Below, piece after piece: positions 11,615-23,800 of a stretch of DNA of 64,000 nucleotides; the first letter of the stretch is position 1; every line of letters begins with the position of its first letter. The notes beneath the pieces were generated by a model, which was not told where the DNA came from, ran no database searches, and saw only the letters and a list, made by a program, of their open reading frames with translations. The position numbers and the translations under genes are program-made. The DNA comes from Taenia hydatigena. Its lineage: Eukaryota; Platyhelminthes; Cestoda; Cyclophyllidea; Taeniidae. The stretch lies in NCBI GenBank assembly GCA_036345935.2, contig JADWOT020000006.1, positions 11,382,519 through 11,446,518 of the forward strand, read 5' to 3'.

Positions 11615-14436
11615 TGAGCTCGTATTTACTTCAGAAATGGGAACGTAGCTTTTGGCTGCTAAATCCGATTGAGGTATTCCTTGGAGCATTATTTTCAACC
11701 TCGTTCTATACTCACATGGGGAGCTAGCGATTAACAAATCATGCCTTGTTTTGATTTGTGTCCGCAAGGAGAAACGGAGGATACCATACTTTCTATTAGC
11801 CAAAACCTGCCGAAATTTGTGATTGATATAAAGGCCAACAGGCAGGCGGAAACCTTTTCTGGCTGCACGCGTGCCAAAGCGGAAGTAGCAGCTGAAAGCC
11901 ATGAACTGTATGTTTAAGTGACGCTTAAAAATGACAAAACTGCTCCACGAAACTGATAACTGTATAAAATAAACAAGATGTTGATTTTGTCTGTTTCGAG
12001 CATTCTTGTACATTTTTTTTGCACAAATCAAAAGTGTTACTGCAGCGATAGCGTGATGAGGCACCTTCTGCCCGTCGTGTGCCAGTCCACTTGGCTAGCC
12101 GGTGAGAATGAGAGGCGTCCAATGAAGAAGTGCGCAATCGACGCGCACCGAAGTTAGGACGGACGGAAGCGTGCTCTGCAAGTCCTTCTGGAATGCGTGC
12201 AAATGAATTGTGCTTACGAAGAGAAGTAATTGTGGACGCCTAAGATGGTGTTCGCGTATCCTTGTAAGACAAGTAAAGTTGCGACCCAGATTTCGGTAAT
12301 CCGCGTAACAGTCACTAGTAATTCCTGTGAGGTGGTTTGAACACTATCCGCTGGAACAGAATTGTGTCAAATGACTCCCCCTTTACCCTTTATTTTACAA
12401 ACTGCAATGACTTAAAATTAAGGCACTCCAATTGCTGTTGCGAAGTGTGATGCGAAAGTTTGTGACTGCGACCTTGTCACGCAAGCAGCCGGTTGAGTGT
12501 GAAATCCCTCTGCTTAAGGTTCCATTTGCCTTACTCTTTGTTCATGAATGCGTGTGTTCCTCCCCACTTCTGCACGTATAATGATTGTGCTTGCGCATTT
12601 TGATTAAGAAATGAAGGCTAAATCGCATGAACACAGTCCAGAGCCACTGGTCCATATGGGTGCGGGTACGAGTTGCACTATAGAGGAGTGCAACGGAGTG
12701 GAACGGGATTGTGCTGACAAGTTTTTGACCTCAAGAAAACGCTTATTAACGCATTTAAGCTCTGTGAGTGGCCATCGACACAACCGTTGATTTTGAATAA
12801 CCGCAGTTCGATCAGTCCTGAAAGATGCCCAAGACAGCGCCTGTACAGTGTGCACTCGATGATCCGGCAAAGCTTCCACCGTTGAGGCACTAAAAGCGGG
12901 GAGAAAAAAGAATTTGGGGAGCTTTCTGAGCCAGGTTCAGCACACGTGGAATTGTTTCAACGTTGGCTCACCTGCACGCCTTAATTAAAGGGCACCAAGG
13001 GTACGTTGACCACACTAATAAGCCTTTTTGTGCCCGCCAGACGTGAGCAGAAGAGGACAAAATGGTCCATGAAGATCTAGAGGTAGCGATTTCGCTGGAA
13101 TCTTTGCGTCAATCAGTGTTCAACCACATGAAGTCGCAGAGCCGTCTAGACAAAATTTGCACCTTTTAAACCTCACCCACTGAAGGTTAGACTTTGTGGT
13201 TGAAGCGACCGGCAACCAATGGGACGAATTTGAATAAACTGGTTGACATTATGCCTTTCGTGATCCTCGATGTACTTTTCCACTGTTGGATTTAACTGTC
13301 GAAAACGAGATGAGTGACGAAAGATACTCTGTAGTATTTTTATCTTTGCAGTTGCAAATTGTAACGACGTGCTTCTGGTAGAAACCTTCCTTATTCACCC
13401 TCTACTGGAGATGGAGGCATCAGCGCAGTGCTTCAGCCTTAAATATACACAGGTTCTCAAATGTCTTGACCTTTTCGAGTAGGGGAATGCTTGAAGGAGC
13501 ATAAAGTGCAGTTGCAGTAAAGCCACAATGCCTTGTCGACTTCAATCTGCGTTCAAAGGTGTCGGGCGCCCTTGGGGTTCACTCAAGAAGTAACTTGTGC
13601 CATCTTGATGGAGTGCAATAAATTTGCATAATGCAGGTCATGCCTGCTCCTCTTTCGTTGCATAACACAAAACAACACAGACGCAAAGAAAGTTGTCTCT
13701 TCTGAAAACTGCATATAGAAAAAAATCGCAATTTGGATGTGGTGCCGAGAGCAGAGCTGCAAGGTCATCGCGCATATGGGACGATGTGCTTGGTTGATCC
13801 CAGACCGCAAAGTGGTGGGATCTGTGTGACGGTAAAACCTACGTATCTTTGGAAGGAAGATGTTATGAACGTGCTTGAGTCAAAGCCACTAAAGTTTGCA
13901 AAAAAGTGTTTTCAAGTCCACACTTTGGTCAATCAGCTCCGGGCTCTCAAGTTGCCGCATCGGTCTCTTTTAAAGCAGTCAGCCATATCGGTCTCCTGAG
14001 AGCCTGCTTCGTGGGAACTTTGTAACTTTGTAATTCTATGTTTCGATCCATTTCCTTGTCAATCAACTTATTTACATTGTACTGTCTGGACCCAAATTTC
14101 AAGGTCTACAGCCTTTTGCATACAGCTTCAATGGTGTGAGTTACAAACAGTTACAAACGACACCCGAATCGTCCATTTCCAAGGAAACCGCATACTTGCT
14201 GGGAGTTGTCAAGCCAGTATATAGGCGTAACGCAGCTCTAAATGACACTTCTGCTTATTGATCGGAATCATGGAAGTAATACAACGCCAAGGTATACGTC
14301 TCATAAGTCATTTTAGGAATTTCTACACGTGGAAGCACTACCAAAGCGAGGTACGAAGAACTAAAAGTAGATAGAAGCAAGATAATAGGTGAAAATATTT
14401 AATTTAGAAATAAAACGATGATTCATATGTTGCGAG
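11615..14436. other. Intergenic, nothing recognised
   Basis: About 2.8 kb between the convergent CRAL-TRIO and MsrB genes. Open frames at 11591-12064 (minus), 12604-12890 (minus) and 13733-13999 (plus) have somewhat higher GC than their surroundings and could be remains of old retroelements. I find no catalytic motif to support that. Confidence 0.4.
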
Positions 14437-15421
14437 CTATGATGAGCCTTCCGGTTCAAAGGACAAAGATGCACTGTTTACGCAGTACCTCAGATTTGTG
14501 GGCGGAGGTCCATCTTCAAATACATGTCCCAAATGCGCATCACACTACAAAAAACGGACAGTCATGTTATCACATAAGTAAAACAGTAAGCCGGATGTAT
14601 GGACAGGTGAATATGCATGAATGGCGAGCATTTAACCCAAGTAAAGGAATTCAGCAAAGCAAAAGTGAGCCAAGTTTAAAAGACAACAAACTATGGGTGT
14701 AAAGACTTAAGGCGCTCTGATTTTACTAAAGTTTGCAAAGTCACATAGGAAACAACTAAATGTTGAGTGGAAGTAACTGCAAGGCATCTAAAGTTCTTTT
14801 ATGAAGTAATTCTTCTAAGACCAATCTCACCAATTTACAGACGACCTCGACACGCCGCATACCCAACGAAGTGTCTAAACGTCGCTCGACGTTAGTTCCC
14901 GCATCGGCACCGGAAGCCGAGGAGCCCGCGGCGCGGGAGAAGGCTGGCCACCCACATCCGCTGTCAAATTTGTCCTTAGACCTTTATTTAAAGAAGCTAT
15001 ATATTTTAGGATAAATGACAGACTTGACGAGGAAATGCACGAAGTTTAATAATGAATTCGCGTTGTCTCCCTAAAGAAGACCAATTAAAAGCGATGGCTT
15101 TAATCGGTGTGGCAAGTAAAAAGTCACAAGAACACAATCAAAAATCAGTGGTGAAATTGGAAAAAAATAATTAAAATGTCATGTCAGGATCATATTTAAT
15201 AGCTCTACATAAAAAAAACACTCACTCAAATAGCGGAGCTCCACAGCAAACACATTTGTAGTGACCGCTTTTAAAATGCTTGTCGTATTTTCCTGTAAAA
15301 GGCTAAAAATAAAAAAGGTCTACGAGATACTTACCTCTTCAGTACCTTTCTCACGGGTAACGCGGTACACATCCGGAGGCAACGTCCGTTTCCAATTATC
15401 ATCGTTTAATTTTTTATCCAT
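14437..15421 (-). CDS. MSRB: Methionine-R-sulfoxide reductase B (MsrB)
   Basis: Reduces methionine-R-sulfoxide in proteins. Four exons (15335-15421, 15226-15302, 14831-14981, 14437-14544) join in phase to a complete 140-residue protein. Motifs in order: [19 protein letters not shown], then PFTGKYD, the first zinc pair CVCC in [35 protein letters not shown], the second zinc pair in [16 protein letters not shown], and the catalytic site [11 protein letters not shown]. The catalytic residue is cysteine, not selenocysteine. No signal or mitochondrial targeting peptide is visible, so it is probably cytosolic. Exon 3 encodes a small Ala/Ser/Gly insertion after WPAF and is GC-rich. Intron 1 is 32 bases. 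Each exon is too short to stand out as an open reading frame. Confidence 0.95.
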
Positions 15422-16154
15422 TCTTCTCGAGGGAGAATGAAAAATGTTCAGCAATCCCAATACACTAAACTAGATATCAAGCGAAATATCCTACGATGCC
15501 TATAAGCACAATAATAGAAAGACAATGAGAATTGTAAAGCGAGAACAAGCAATTAAGCCAAAAATTAGAGACTCTATGCAGAAATACAAGCTGGTATCCA
15601 GCTGCCATATTCCAGCAGGCATCGTATAAAAGAGGACATAGAATTGATATGATGACACACGAGAAGCATAACAAATATATGGGATGACGACAAGATCTCG
15701 TGTCATCCGACTTTCAATCACACCACAAGAACGGATGCACACATTCCACGTTCCTAATGCACTTATAAAAAGGGTAGTACTACCAGAAAGACAATTGTGT
15801 GCATTCAACCCACACTAAAAGCAATGAATGCGAAATGTATGCTAACGCAACACCCAAATCTTTACTTGCCGAGACACACAAACTTATAACAGGCGATTAA
15901 TTTTTAGGTCGGGCTGTAGTACCTTTAGTAGTTAATAACTTACCGTGTCCAGCATATGCAAGCGATCACAGCGGAAATCTACATGATAAAATTTGCAATG
16001 CACAACACGTGTTTTTTTTCAAAAGCTGAAAAGGATAAATCTGCCTAGTTGTAAAAACTGCAATTAAGTTAGCTTAAATCTTATGTCTTGTCCCACCATT
16101 GCTAATATATCGCTCCTGAATCATTAAAAATTGAATTTATTAAATCACTTTTGC
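15422..16154. other. Intergenic upstream of MsrB
   Basis: AT-rich region. Overlapping minus-strand hydrophobic frames at 15477-15808 have no recognisable domain and probably reflect T-rich composition. The MsrB promoter presumably lies near 15422-15600, but no specific motif stands out. Confidence 0.35.
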
Positions 16155-16841
16155 AAAACATATATATTTGATTCACAGAGAGTGTTAGCTGTATTGGCGT
16201 GATCCAGAGGCCAACACACTCAGCAAAGACAATATGGCCAACCACGTGTCCATAGCCGAAACCGAAATTCAAACATCCAACAACGCAGTACATACCCCTC
16301 TTCCCTTTCGAGCATCATTCCCGGTGCTCTTCCTGGTCAGCCCTCCACATCCGTCATCATAACTTAAATATTGCCGCAAGAAACATCCACCAGCCAGCCG
16401 TGCCTGTCATCGATGTCCCATTCATTTAAGGAGACACCCGACTGCAACATCATCGACACCCCTTGGCGCTCCTAATAGATCTAGTGTTTCATCCTTTTTA
16501 AGGACTAGACTCAGGAACACAAATTTCTGCTGGCCATCGCGCGTGACCACGGCTAGCCGTTGGAACGTCGACCCATAAGTGGTTCAATGAAAGGTAGGGC
16601 GGCATTTAACGCAGCCCTGTTGGAATAGGGCTTTGCGTCTGTTCATATTGTCGACATCATTATGCAGGTATAGTGAAGACACTTAGTAAAGTAAACGTCT
16701 CTGAATGTTTCATGGCTATTGTCGTTTTTTCGTTAATGGCTTTCTTACTGAACGCGATATTGAAGAATTTGCCGAATGGAGGCGTCATTTTACGCTGGCA
16801 CGTTATTGGTCATCAAGGATTCGTTCATCCACAATGTCTTT
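16155..16841 (-). mobile_element. Truncated TRIM copy 2 (3' LTR plus internal region)
   Basis: Degenerate minus-oriented LTR at about 16155-16292, followed by an interior that resembles copy 1. Shared blocks are the polypurine tract AAAGGGAAGAGGGG (complement, ending about 16310), a CACCAGCC...ATCGATG segment, and GTTTCATGGCTATTGTCG near 16709. The right end is cut off by a plus-oriented LTR at 16842, so the other LTR is missing. Confidence 0.7.
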
Positions 16842-17026
16842 TGTAGTACTTTTCTTGTCAGAACTTCCGGTTTCTGTCAAGGTCACAGAGGTGGCCGTAC
16901 TGCCCTAGCTGCGTGGGCTGGCCTCCGGGCCATGCCAGCAGTCTATTTTCCTCTGTCCGGTGAACATATATATTCTACCCTGCCACTTTGCCTTCTTTTG
17001 CCTTAAGGGAGCCTCGGGACGCTACA
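16842..17026 (+). repeat. TRIM LTR in plus orientation
   Basis: Full LTR from TGTAGTACTTTTCTTG to GGGACGCTACA. It abuts minus-oriented TRIM material on both sides (copy 2 on the left, copy 3 on the right), so elements have inserted next to or into each other. Confidence 0.8.
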
Positions 17027-17028
17027 TC

Positions 17029-17931
17029 TTTAGCGTCTTGAGACTTCTTTGAAGACTAAAAAAGCATAATACTTGGAAAGAATATACATGTTCAGCAAAA
17101 AAAGAGAGATCAGTCAACTGGCATTGCCCAGCTAGGGTGATGTGGCCACCCAAGTCTGTAACAGAAGTTGGAATGCAGACAAACAAATACTGCGTAGCCC
17201 GTCTTCTTTTGAGCGTCGTTCTCGGCGCTCTCCATGGTATAACCTTTCGCATCGCCCGCGAGCTAACCATGCCAGTCAGTCAGATTTTTATGCAACTAAG
17301 ACCATACTTGAACGTAATGTCACTAATCCCTCTTGGCAATTTTACTGGATTTACGGATTCGTCCGGTTCGGGAAATGAATTTGCAGACTGGAGATTCTGT
17401 CGACTTTGGTACACTGATCTGAAAGCAGATTCATGAAAAGGAATGCGGAATCGTAACTTCGCGTCTTTTTGCATTTTCAACGTATTCGCGCTGGTATAAC
17501 TGAGTATCTCCGCAATAAGGTTTTTCTGGATTACACATGGCTGGTGTCGAGTCCGTTATTATTAGCATTTTTGCGAAACAGGATAATGAGGTAGATGTCG
17601 AGAGCAGACGTCACTTTCAGGCTTTCTCTTATGGGGTGTCAACGATTCCTCCATCCGTAGCACAGGCACGAGCGGAACAATTCAGGATACGAATCCTTTA
17701 AACGCGAGTCCGCTTTTCGCTGTTACCAATGTAGCTTCGCGAGACTTCCTTGAGAGCAAAAGAAGGTGTAATACTCGGGCAGAATATATACATATCCAAC
17801 TATACAACTATTCAGTAAACAGAAGGGAATCGGGCTACCAGCGTGGCCCGGAGGCTATCCCGCACCGGCTAGGGCGATTTGACCACCTAATTCCGTAATC
17901 GAATCTGACAGTCAGACAAAAATGTACCACA
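17029..17931 (-). mobile_element. Degenerate full-length TRIM copy 3
   Basis: Diverged LTRs at 17029-17196 and 17730-17931 flank an interior of about 530 bases that aligns by eye with copy 1. The candidate primer-binding site is kept as TGGTAACAGCGAAAAGCG (complement, just left of 17729), and a purine-rich tract AAAAGAAGACGGG precedes the 3' LTR. The LTRs are far more diverged from each other than in copy 1, so this insertion is older. No target-site duplication is visible. Confidence 0.72.
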
Positions 17932-18029
17932 TTATCTGCTTCATCCATCTCTCTGAGTCTTATCATCCAGCTGTGGAAAGCAGAACTGAATTTCTTAATG
18001 ATCGGGTTGCTTTCTGCTGTCATCACTGC

Positions 18030-18215
18030 AAAGCTCTTAGACTTTTCTGGAGACAAAATAAGCAGAATACGCGAGCCGGGTAAATAGTTGTATATGCATA
18101 TATTTATACGTATGGCGAACATAATGGAGTTGGGACCACTTGGCGTGGCACAGAGAATAGCCCACCCGACAAAGGCAATATGGAAAACTATGTCACTCAT
18201 TCGAAATTAGGAGTT
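18030..18215 (-). repeat. Degenerate TRIM LTR
   Basis: Retains the minus-oriented LTR order (a GACTTTTCTGGAGACAAAATAA block, ACGTATGGCGAACA, a GGCGTGGC core, then CAAAGGCAATATGG) but is heavily diverged. Confidence 0.5.
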
Positions 18216-18957
18216 GAACCATCAACAAAGTATCATGTAATCGTATTTTTTTAAGTTTCGCACACCGCTATAACCGCAAGAATGCTAAGGACGTTACAAG
18301 GCTATTCACGAATGCATACTTTATAAATGTTGAATAAAATAAGTCCTTAATTCGTACTTTCTTAAACAAATTTCTCACAAATAGCATATCCCAACGTCTT
18401 GATTCACTCAAAGATGCTCAAGTGGACCAGTTATAAAACTCTTAGTTTGTTAGCGAGCCAGTGAGTGATCCACTGTAAAACGTAGATATTCTATTAGGAT
18501 ATTATACCTACCTTTCTAATTTGAATAAATACTGAACCACTGCGTTAGTTACAGCGAAAAGAAGCTAAAATTGAGGGTTTGTAGAACGAAAGCAATGGCA
18601 ATAGGGTAAATAAAAATTACGTTAAGAATCCTTACTAAAGGGTTACAACTTGTGTCTGCCTAAGTTAGCTGTCAATAGTGGGCTGGGCGGTGACTGTGAA
18701 TCAGTTAACAACATTTCCCTTCAATGTGTCATATCGCACCTGTATGAAGATAATAAACATCCATATTGAGATTCAGCTTCACTTCCTTACTAAATGGACT
18801 AAATCTAGATAAACGTGTCCATATATTTCGAAGTTTTAACAATGCATCAAAATGAAAGAGAGGTGAAATTCTATCTCTATGTATGCATTTAAAATCTCGT
18901 GGCCTATTAAGTGACTGCCTCCTAGCAAGTGTTCCAGTAGACCGTTGTACCCTTTTT
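18216..18957. other. Intergenic, nothing recognised
   Basis: AT-rich, with no gene-like frame and no copy of the two named repeat families. Confidence 0.4.
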
Positions 18958-19138
18958 CTACTCCTTCCTTCCACCCTTACTATGAGAAGGTTGGTTGCTT
19001 CTAAACAACTTTGCTATAAGCAGAAGGGAGATATGTGGTAACTGGGTCGGAGTATCCGAGACGAGAATGTCTCGAGCTCTGAGGAGCGACCACGCTGGTC
19101 CACAAACGGATCAAAACTGTGCTCCCGTTTCTGGACAA
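18958..19138 (-). repeat. Second dispersed repeat family, copy B
   Basis: Inverted copy of 6404-6548. On the minus strand it carries the same GTGGAC...GTCGCTCC...GAGCTCGAGA and AGAAGCAACCAACCTTCTCA blocks, with extra sequence between them. Confidence 0.65.
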
Positions 19139-19622
19139 TAAAGCAGATTTAAAGCAAATAAGTGTTGCAGTTCCTACTGCTGGCCATCGACACACATAGT
19201 GCTTAGCAAATTTTCCGCCCCAAAATCCAGTTTTCATACGAAAAGAAACTTAGGATCTAACAGAAATATCAAAATACCTTAATGAGCTTGAGGCAAAGCA
19301 TTCGTTCTGAGGCGTAATATTCAACAAATGAGGGATTTCCAACGGCACCGATTGAGTTGTGGTGCCTATTGAAGGAGGACGCCCAATTAAAGCTACAAAT
19401 AGTAAGGAGAACAACGCAATAAGTTGGGTAAGCGGCTGTGTAGAACATACCGTATTTACCTCCTTCTTGCAAAAAATAATACCCGTTGGCCGAGTAGGCT
19501 GATTAGATCGAGGCACATTTACTGGTTGGGATGAATGAAAAGCAGTACAGATTAAGGAGGAAAGGGATGCTGAGCTTTCTCAACACCAGGGACCTCTGAG
19601 CTCTCGTGTAGCATAATGTTGT
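19139..19622. other. Intergenic, nothing recognised
   Basis: Minus-strand frames at 19250-19516 overlap in two registers and show no domain. There is no convincing repeat. Confidence 0.35.
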
Positions 19623-19809
19623 TGTAGCGTCCCGAGGCTCCCTTAAGGCAAAAGAAGGCAAAGTGTCGGGGTAGAATACATATATTCACCGGACAGAGGG
19701 GAAAATATACTGCTGGCATGGCCCGGAGGCCAGCCCACGCAGCTAAGGCAATATGGCCACCTCTGTGACCTTGACAGAAATCGGCAGCACAAACAGATAA
19801 AGCACTACA
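19623..19809 (-). repeat. Solo TRIM LTR
   Basis: Well-preserved minus-oriented LTR. It begins TGTAGCGTCCCGAGGC on the plus strand and ends AAAGCACTACA. It keeps the GGCATGGCCCGGAGGCCAGC core. Confidence 0.8.
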
Positions 19810-19934
19810 GTTGTGATTGCCTTGACACTTTGCGTCTAGAAGGCACATATGTACCAACATGAGCGGTGCAGGCTGCTAAAGATCCCTTGTTGTTATTGGG
19901 CCACAAAGCTAAGCCAGAAGATTAGTACTTTACT

Positions 19935-20054
19935 TGGTTGACTGCCAGTTTCGATTGCGGTCAGTTGGGTGGCCATGTTGCGCTTTTCTAGTGAATCGGC
20001 CTCCAAGCCATGCAAGCAATCTTGATCATTTCTGCTTTCTGAAAATATATTCTG
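19935..20054 (+). repeat. Partial TRIM LTR
   Basis: Diverged plus-oriented LTR fragment: GACTGCCAGTTTCGATTGCG, then GGTGGCCATGTTGC, GGCCTCCAAGCCATGCAAGC and GAAAATATATTCTGC. It directly abuts the next LTR. Confidence 0.6.
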
Positions 20055-20201
20055 CGTTGCTTGTTCGGACTACCGGCTTCGTTCAGGGTCACAGAGGTAG
20101 CCATATTGCCAGCAGCCTATTCCTCTCTGCCTATTGAATGTATGCATTCTACCCTAGCATTCTGCCTTCTTTTGCCTTCAAGGAAGCCTCGGGACGCCAC
20201 A
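20055..20201 (+). repeat. Solo TRIM LTR
   Basis: Plus-oriented LTR ending GGGACGCCACA. It has lost the GGCCTCCGGGCC segment, like the copy at 6971-7121, so the two may belong to one deleted subfamily. Confidence 0.75.
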
Positions 20202-20851
20202 ATTATTTTGCGTGTCCTCAAATAGTCCCAGGAATCTACAAGTTTATCCAAGTTTTGCTGCCAGCCGATCATGCATATTTTGCTTATATATAGATTGTTA
20301 TTTACATGCAAGTGTTAAAGAGCAAAATATTTGTCGAAATCAAAATAAGCATAACTTGATTTAAAATATCTATATGAAGTACTTATACTAATAATTATAA
20401 ATGAAAAGTTTACAAAAATTAAAAAAAGCAAGAAGCCCTTTGAATAGTAGTTCTTAGTAAAAACTTTTAAATATGGTTTGTTTAAAGTTATTCTAAAAAG
20501 CGGGCTAAATGGAAAGTTGGTCACAGGCGTTGGTCGTCAGATGTGTGCTTTATATAATGCTCGATTATATGCTAGCATTACTTTCCACTCATGAATTCAA
20601 ACCCGCGTTTTTTATTGTATCACCATATTTTCTTCGTAGGCTTTGTCTTTTGCTGTTTTGGGTATTTGGGATTATCTTAATCAGTTTCTATCCCACGTAT
20701 TTTCGCCTATTCTTTCATCCTTGTTTTGTGTTGCTTTGTTTTCCCCTGTATATAGCTAAAATTTTTGCGCTTTTTGTGCCTTTTTAGCAGTGCAGCATAG
20801 TGTTTCGTCTGTTGTGTAGATGCTAATTTCTTACTTCCTTCCAGATTGCAA
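20202..20851. other. Upstream region of the ZC3H10-like gene
   Basis: Strongly AT-rich. The hydrophobic plus-strand frame at 20509-20787 is a product of T-rich sequence. A splice acceptor (TTCCTTCCAG, AG at 20843-20844) lies 7 bases before the ZC3H10 start codon, so a 5'UTR intron or a trans-splice site ends here. Confidence 0.5.
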
Positions 20852-23800
20852 ATGCAGGCGGATCAGATACTTTCTGATTCCAGCGTTTGTTGCAAGAATT
20901 ATGCAGATGCTGACAGCGATGTGTGCAGAGATTTTCTCAGGAATGTATGTAAGAGAGGAAAGAAGTGTAAATACAGGCACCCCGTCATTGCTCCGCCCTT
21001 AGACGCTTCGTAAGTTGCAGATATCATCTGGCATATCGTGTGTTTATGAGGATCTTTGGATCATTTTAAAAGTGTGATTTGTTTCACTGGAAATCCAGCG
21101 GACCTGTCCCGTTTCATATTTCTATATGCCCAAATATTTCTAAAATTAATCCTATGTACAATTTTGCACTTTAAACTATTGGTCTTCCAGTACATCGATG
21201 AAATTGACTGAATCGTGTTGCAACCTTTTTTTGATTTTATCTTCATGTTTATAGGCTTGAACCAATTTACTGCCATGATTTTCAAAATGGAGTTTGTCGC
21301 AGGTATTCATGCAAATTTCTTCATTATACAAAGAAAGAGGAGGGATTTTTTCGCTCACACGGAGTTACTCCACCTCCTCAGCCATCTGAATACGAAGTCC
21401 ATGATGTTGACACACCTGTTTGCAAGGTTGGATACTGTTATCACATTTCTCTATGCATTTTTAGATTTTATGTACTGTTTGACCCGCATATTGCTGCGAA
21501 TTCAGCATTAAGATGTTTTTTACTGTGATGTAGTTCAATATAATATTGTGTTGGCACAGTACTCAGTTTGCTTGCATTTGTCGGTTGCACTGTTTTATGT
21601 AATGATGCTTGCAAAAACTTGGCGATTCCTATAAGTTATGCTCTTTTTATATATGTGGGTTTGTTTTCTTACTGAATTGCTACCACATTTTCTTGATTGT
21701 TAAAAGGACTTCTTGAATCATAACTGTCACCGTGGCTCCTCCTGTAAATTCCGGCATGGCAAACCAGTCTCGAGCCCGAATGCTTCCTCTTCTTTCAATT
21801 CTGTCTCTAATAAGCCACCAGCTTACCATAACTCAGATTTTCCTCACCATACCAATCTTCCAAATCATCTTTCGCATCAATGTTTGCAATACCAAATTGA
21901 TAATGGAGATGCTGTTTCCCCACCACGCACCTCTGAGTCTGCCGTCACTACGTCGGAGACAACGGCGATGGTCGCTGCAGCTGCAGCAGCTGGCTACCTG
22001 GCCATGCAGAAGCACGGTCAACATCGCCAACACCAATACCACCAGCATGGATCCGCAGTGCAGGGTTCATCACCCATGGCTTCTCTCTCCACCTCTGCCC
22101 TCCCTCCTGCCTCTGCGGCTGCTGTGGCCGCTGCTGCTGCTGCAACTGCTCTTGCCACCACCCAACATCACCAGCAGCGTCATGCTTCTGTAAATTAGCA
22201 CAAGAGCTCAGTCTGTACCACCTAATTTAATGGACTCTCCGCTATCGATTAGTCGGTTTATTGTTTTTAGTATTCTGAAACAGTGTTAACTGCTTCCCAA
22301 TCTACCGGCATTCCTGTTATGCAGTCTATATTGGGGGTAGTGACCAACTCTAATGTATTACGTCCGCGGGGTCCGACTGACCCTACTTTTCCTTCAACAA
22401 CCCCGCTTCCGCCTACTTCGATCCCTTCTGATGTCGGATGTCAGTACCATCAGGGAAATGACGGGCCTATGTGTGGTCTAAAATCTAGTTTCTGCGTTAA
22501 TAGAGGTAAAATTTGCCACAACTCAAAAACTATCACTTTCCGGTATTTTTTTTTTAGATTTTCAAGTTTCTTCATCAGTTGATTTTAACTCGCCATCCCT
22601 TGCTAATCACTCTGCAAAATCTGGCAGCTATGTGAATTCTGATGTGATTAAAAAACCGGTGAATTCTCACACGCCCTTCAACCAACACAGCCAAGAGCAG
22701 CAAGATGCTAATACAGCAGCTGCTGTGGCGGCTGCAGCATGCTTCGGTAATCTCACTGTTCTCGTATGTTTCTGCCATCTTGCATTTGTATGCTGAATCC
22801 AATCTCTGAGCTATATTGAGGTGTACCACCGATTCACTGACACAACGACGGTAAAATATGTGGATTGCGTTCTTTTTTAATAGGTGCTATGCTATCCCAA
22901 CCAGTTGCCGCCGCAGCAGCGGCTTCACACGCTGCAGTATCAAAGCCGACAGCAGGCGATATTCTCTCTCAGGCAGTTGGTGGCGACTGTGCTCTCTCTT
23001 CAATGTCTGCATCTCCCGCTGTAATAGTTCCGCAGGCTTCTGCTAGCGGTGTGACACCGCCGGCCCCGCCTGCGCCACCACCGCCGACTGCAGTAGCTGC
23101 TGCAGCCGCAGCCGCTGTAGCTGCTGCCGTAGTCAGTTCGGCTGGGCCTTCGGCTGCCGTCGCCGCCATCTCTGCGGCACATCTTGCCACCTCATCTCTA
23201 TCCCATGCGCACTCGGCTACGCGTGTTTCCTGCGCTCCTCCTGATACCAGCTTGGCGTTAACCGCCAGCGGCAGGTAGCTGTATTTTATTGTCTATAATC
23301 TTTTCTCCATCTCACAATTACTACTGAATTCTTAGTGTGTAATTCGTTGCGCAAAAATGTATTAACTCTACGGTGCATATGGGTATTGTAAATGCTTTTT
23401 AAATCGACAGTCCTTGGACAATACTTTGTTCGATTTTTGTGAATGTTAATGCATCGTCGCAACTTTTTTCAACTCGAATATGCTCTTAAAACTTATTGAC
23501 TATTTGGATTATGTGCGCGAAATGAATCTAGTGGAATTTGTTCTTTTCAAGTCCATATGTGACGAACATGAAGCCTTCAGGTGCTGTTGATCCATCGGGG
23601 ATTGGTGTTCGTCACAGGAGAGTATGTAACTCCAACGAGACACGGGTGGATGTGTACGGTACCGATGAGACTATGCCCCTCCATCTAAATGTGCCTCCGT
23701 CCCCACCGCCACCACAATCTGCGATACCGGCAATAAGTGCTGCTGCTGCTGTTAATCCTTCGCCACTTGGCTCTTCAGCCGCAACAGCTGCGTACACTGC

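Noticed and set aside
13733..13999. 88-residue plus-strand frame
   Set aside because: No recognisable domain, and no phase-consistent link to the CRAL-TRIO gene.
15477..15808. Two overlapping hydrophobic minus-strand frames upstream of MsrB
   Set aside because: Overlap in different registers and simple composition; no signal for a membrane protein family.
20509..20787. Hydrophobic 92-residue plus-strand frame upstream of ZC3H10
   Set aside because: Sequence is T-rich, so Phe/Leu codons dominate; no domain, no splice support, different frame from the ZC3H10 exon.
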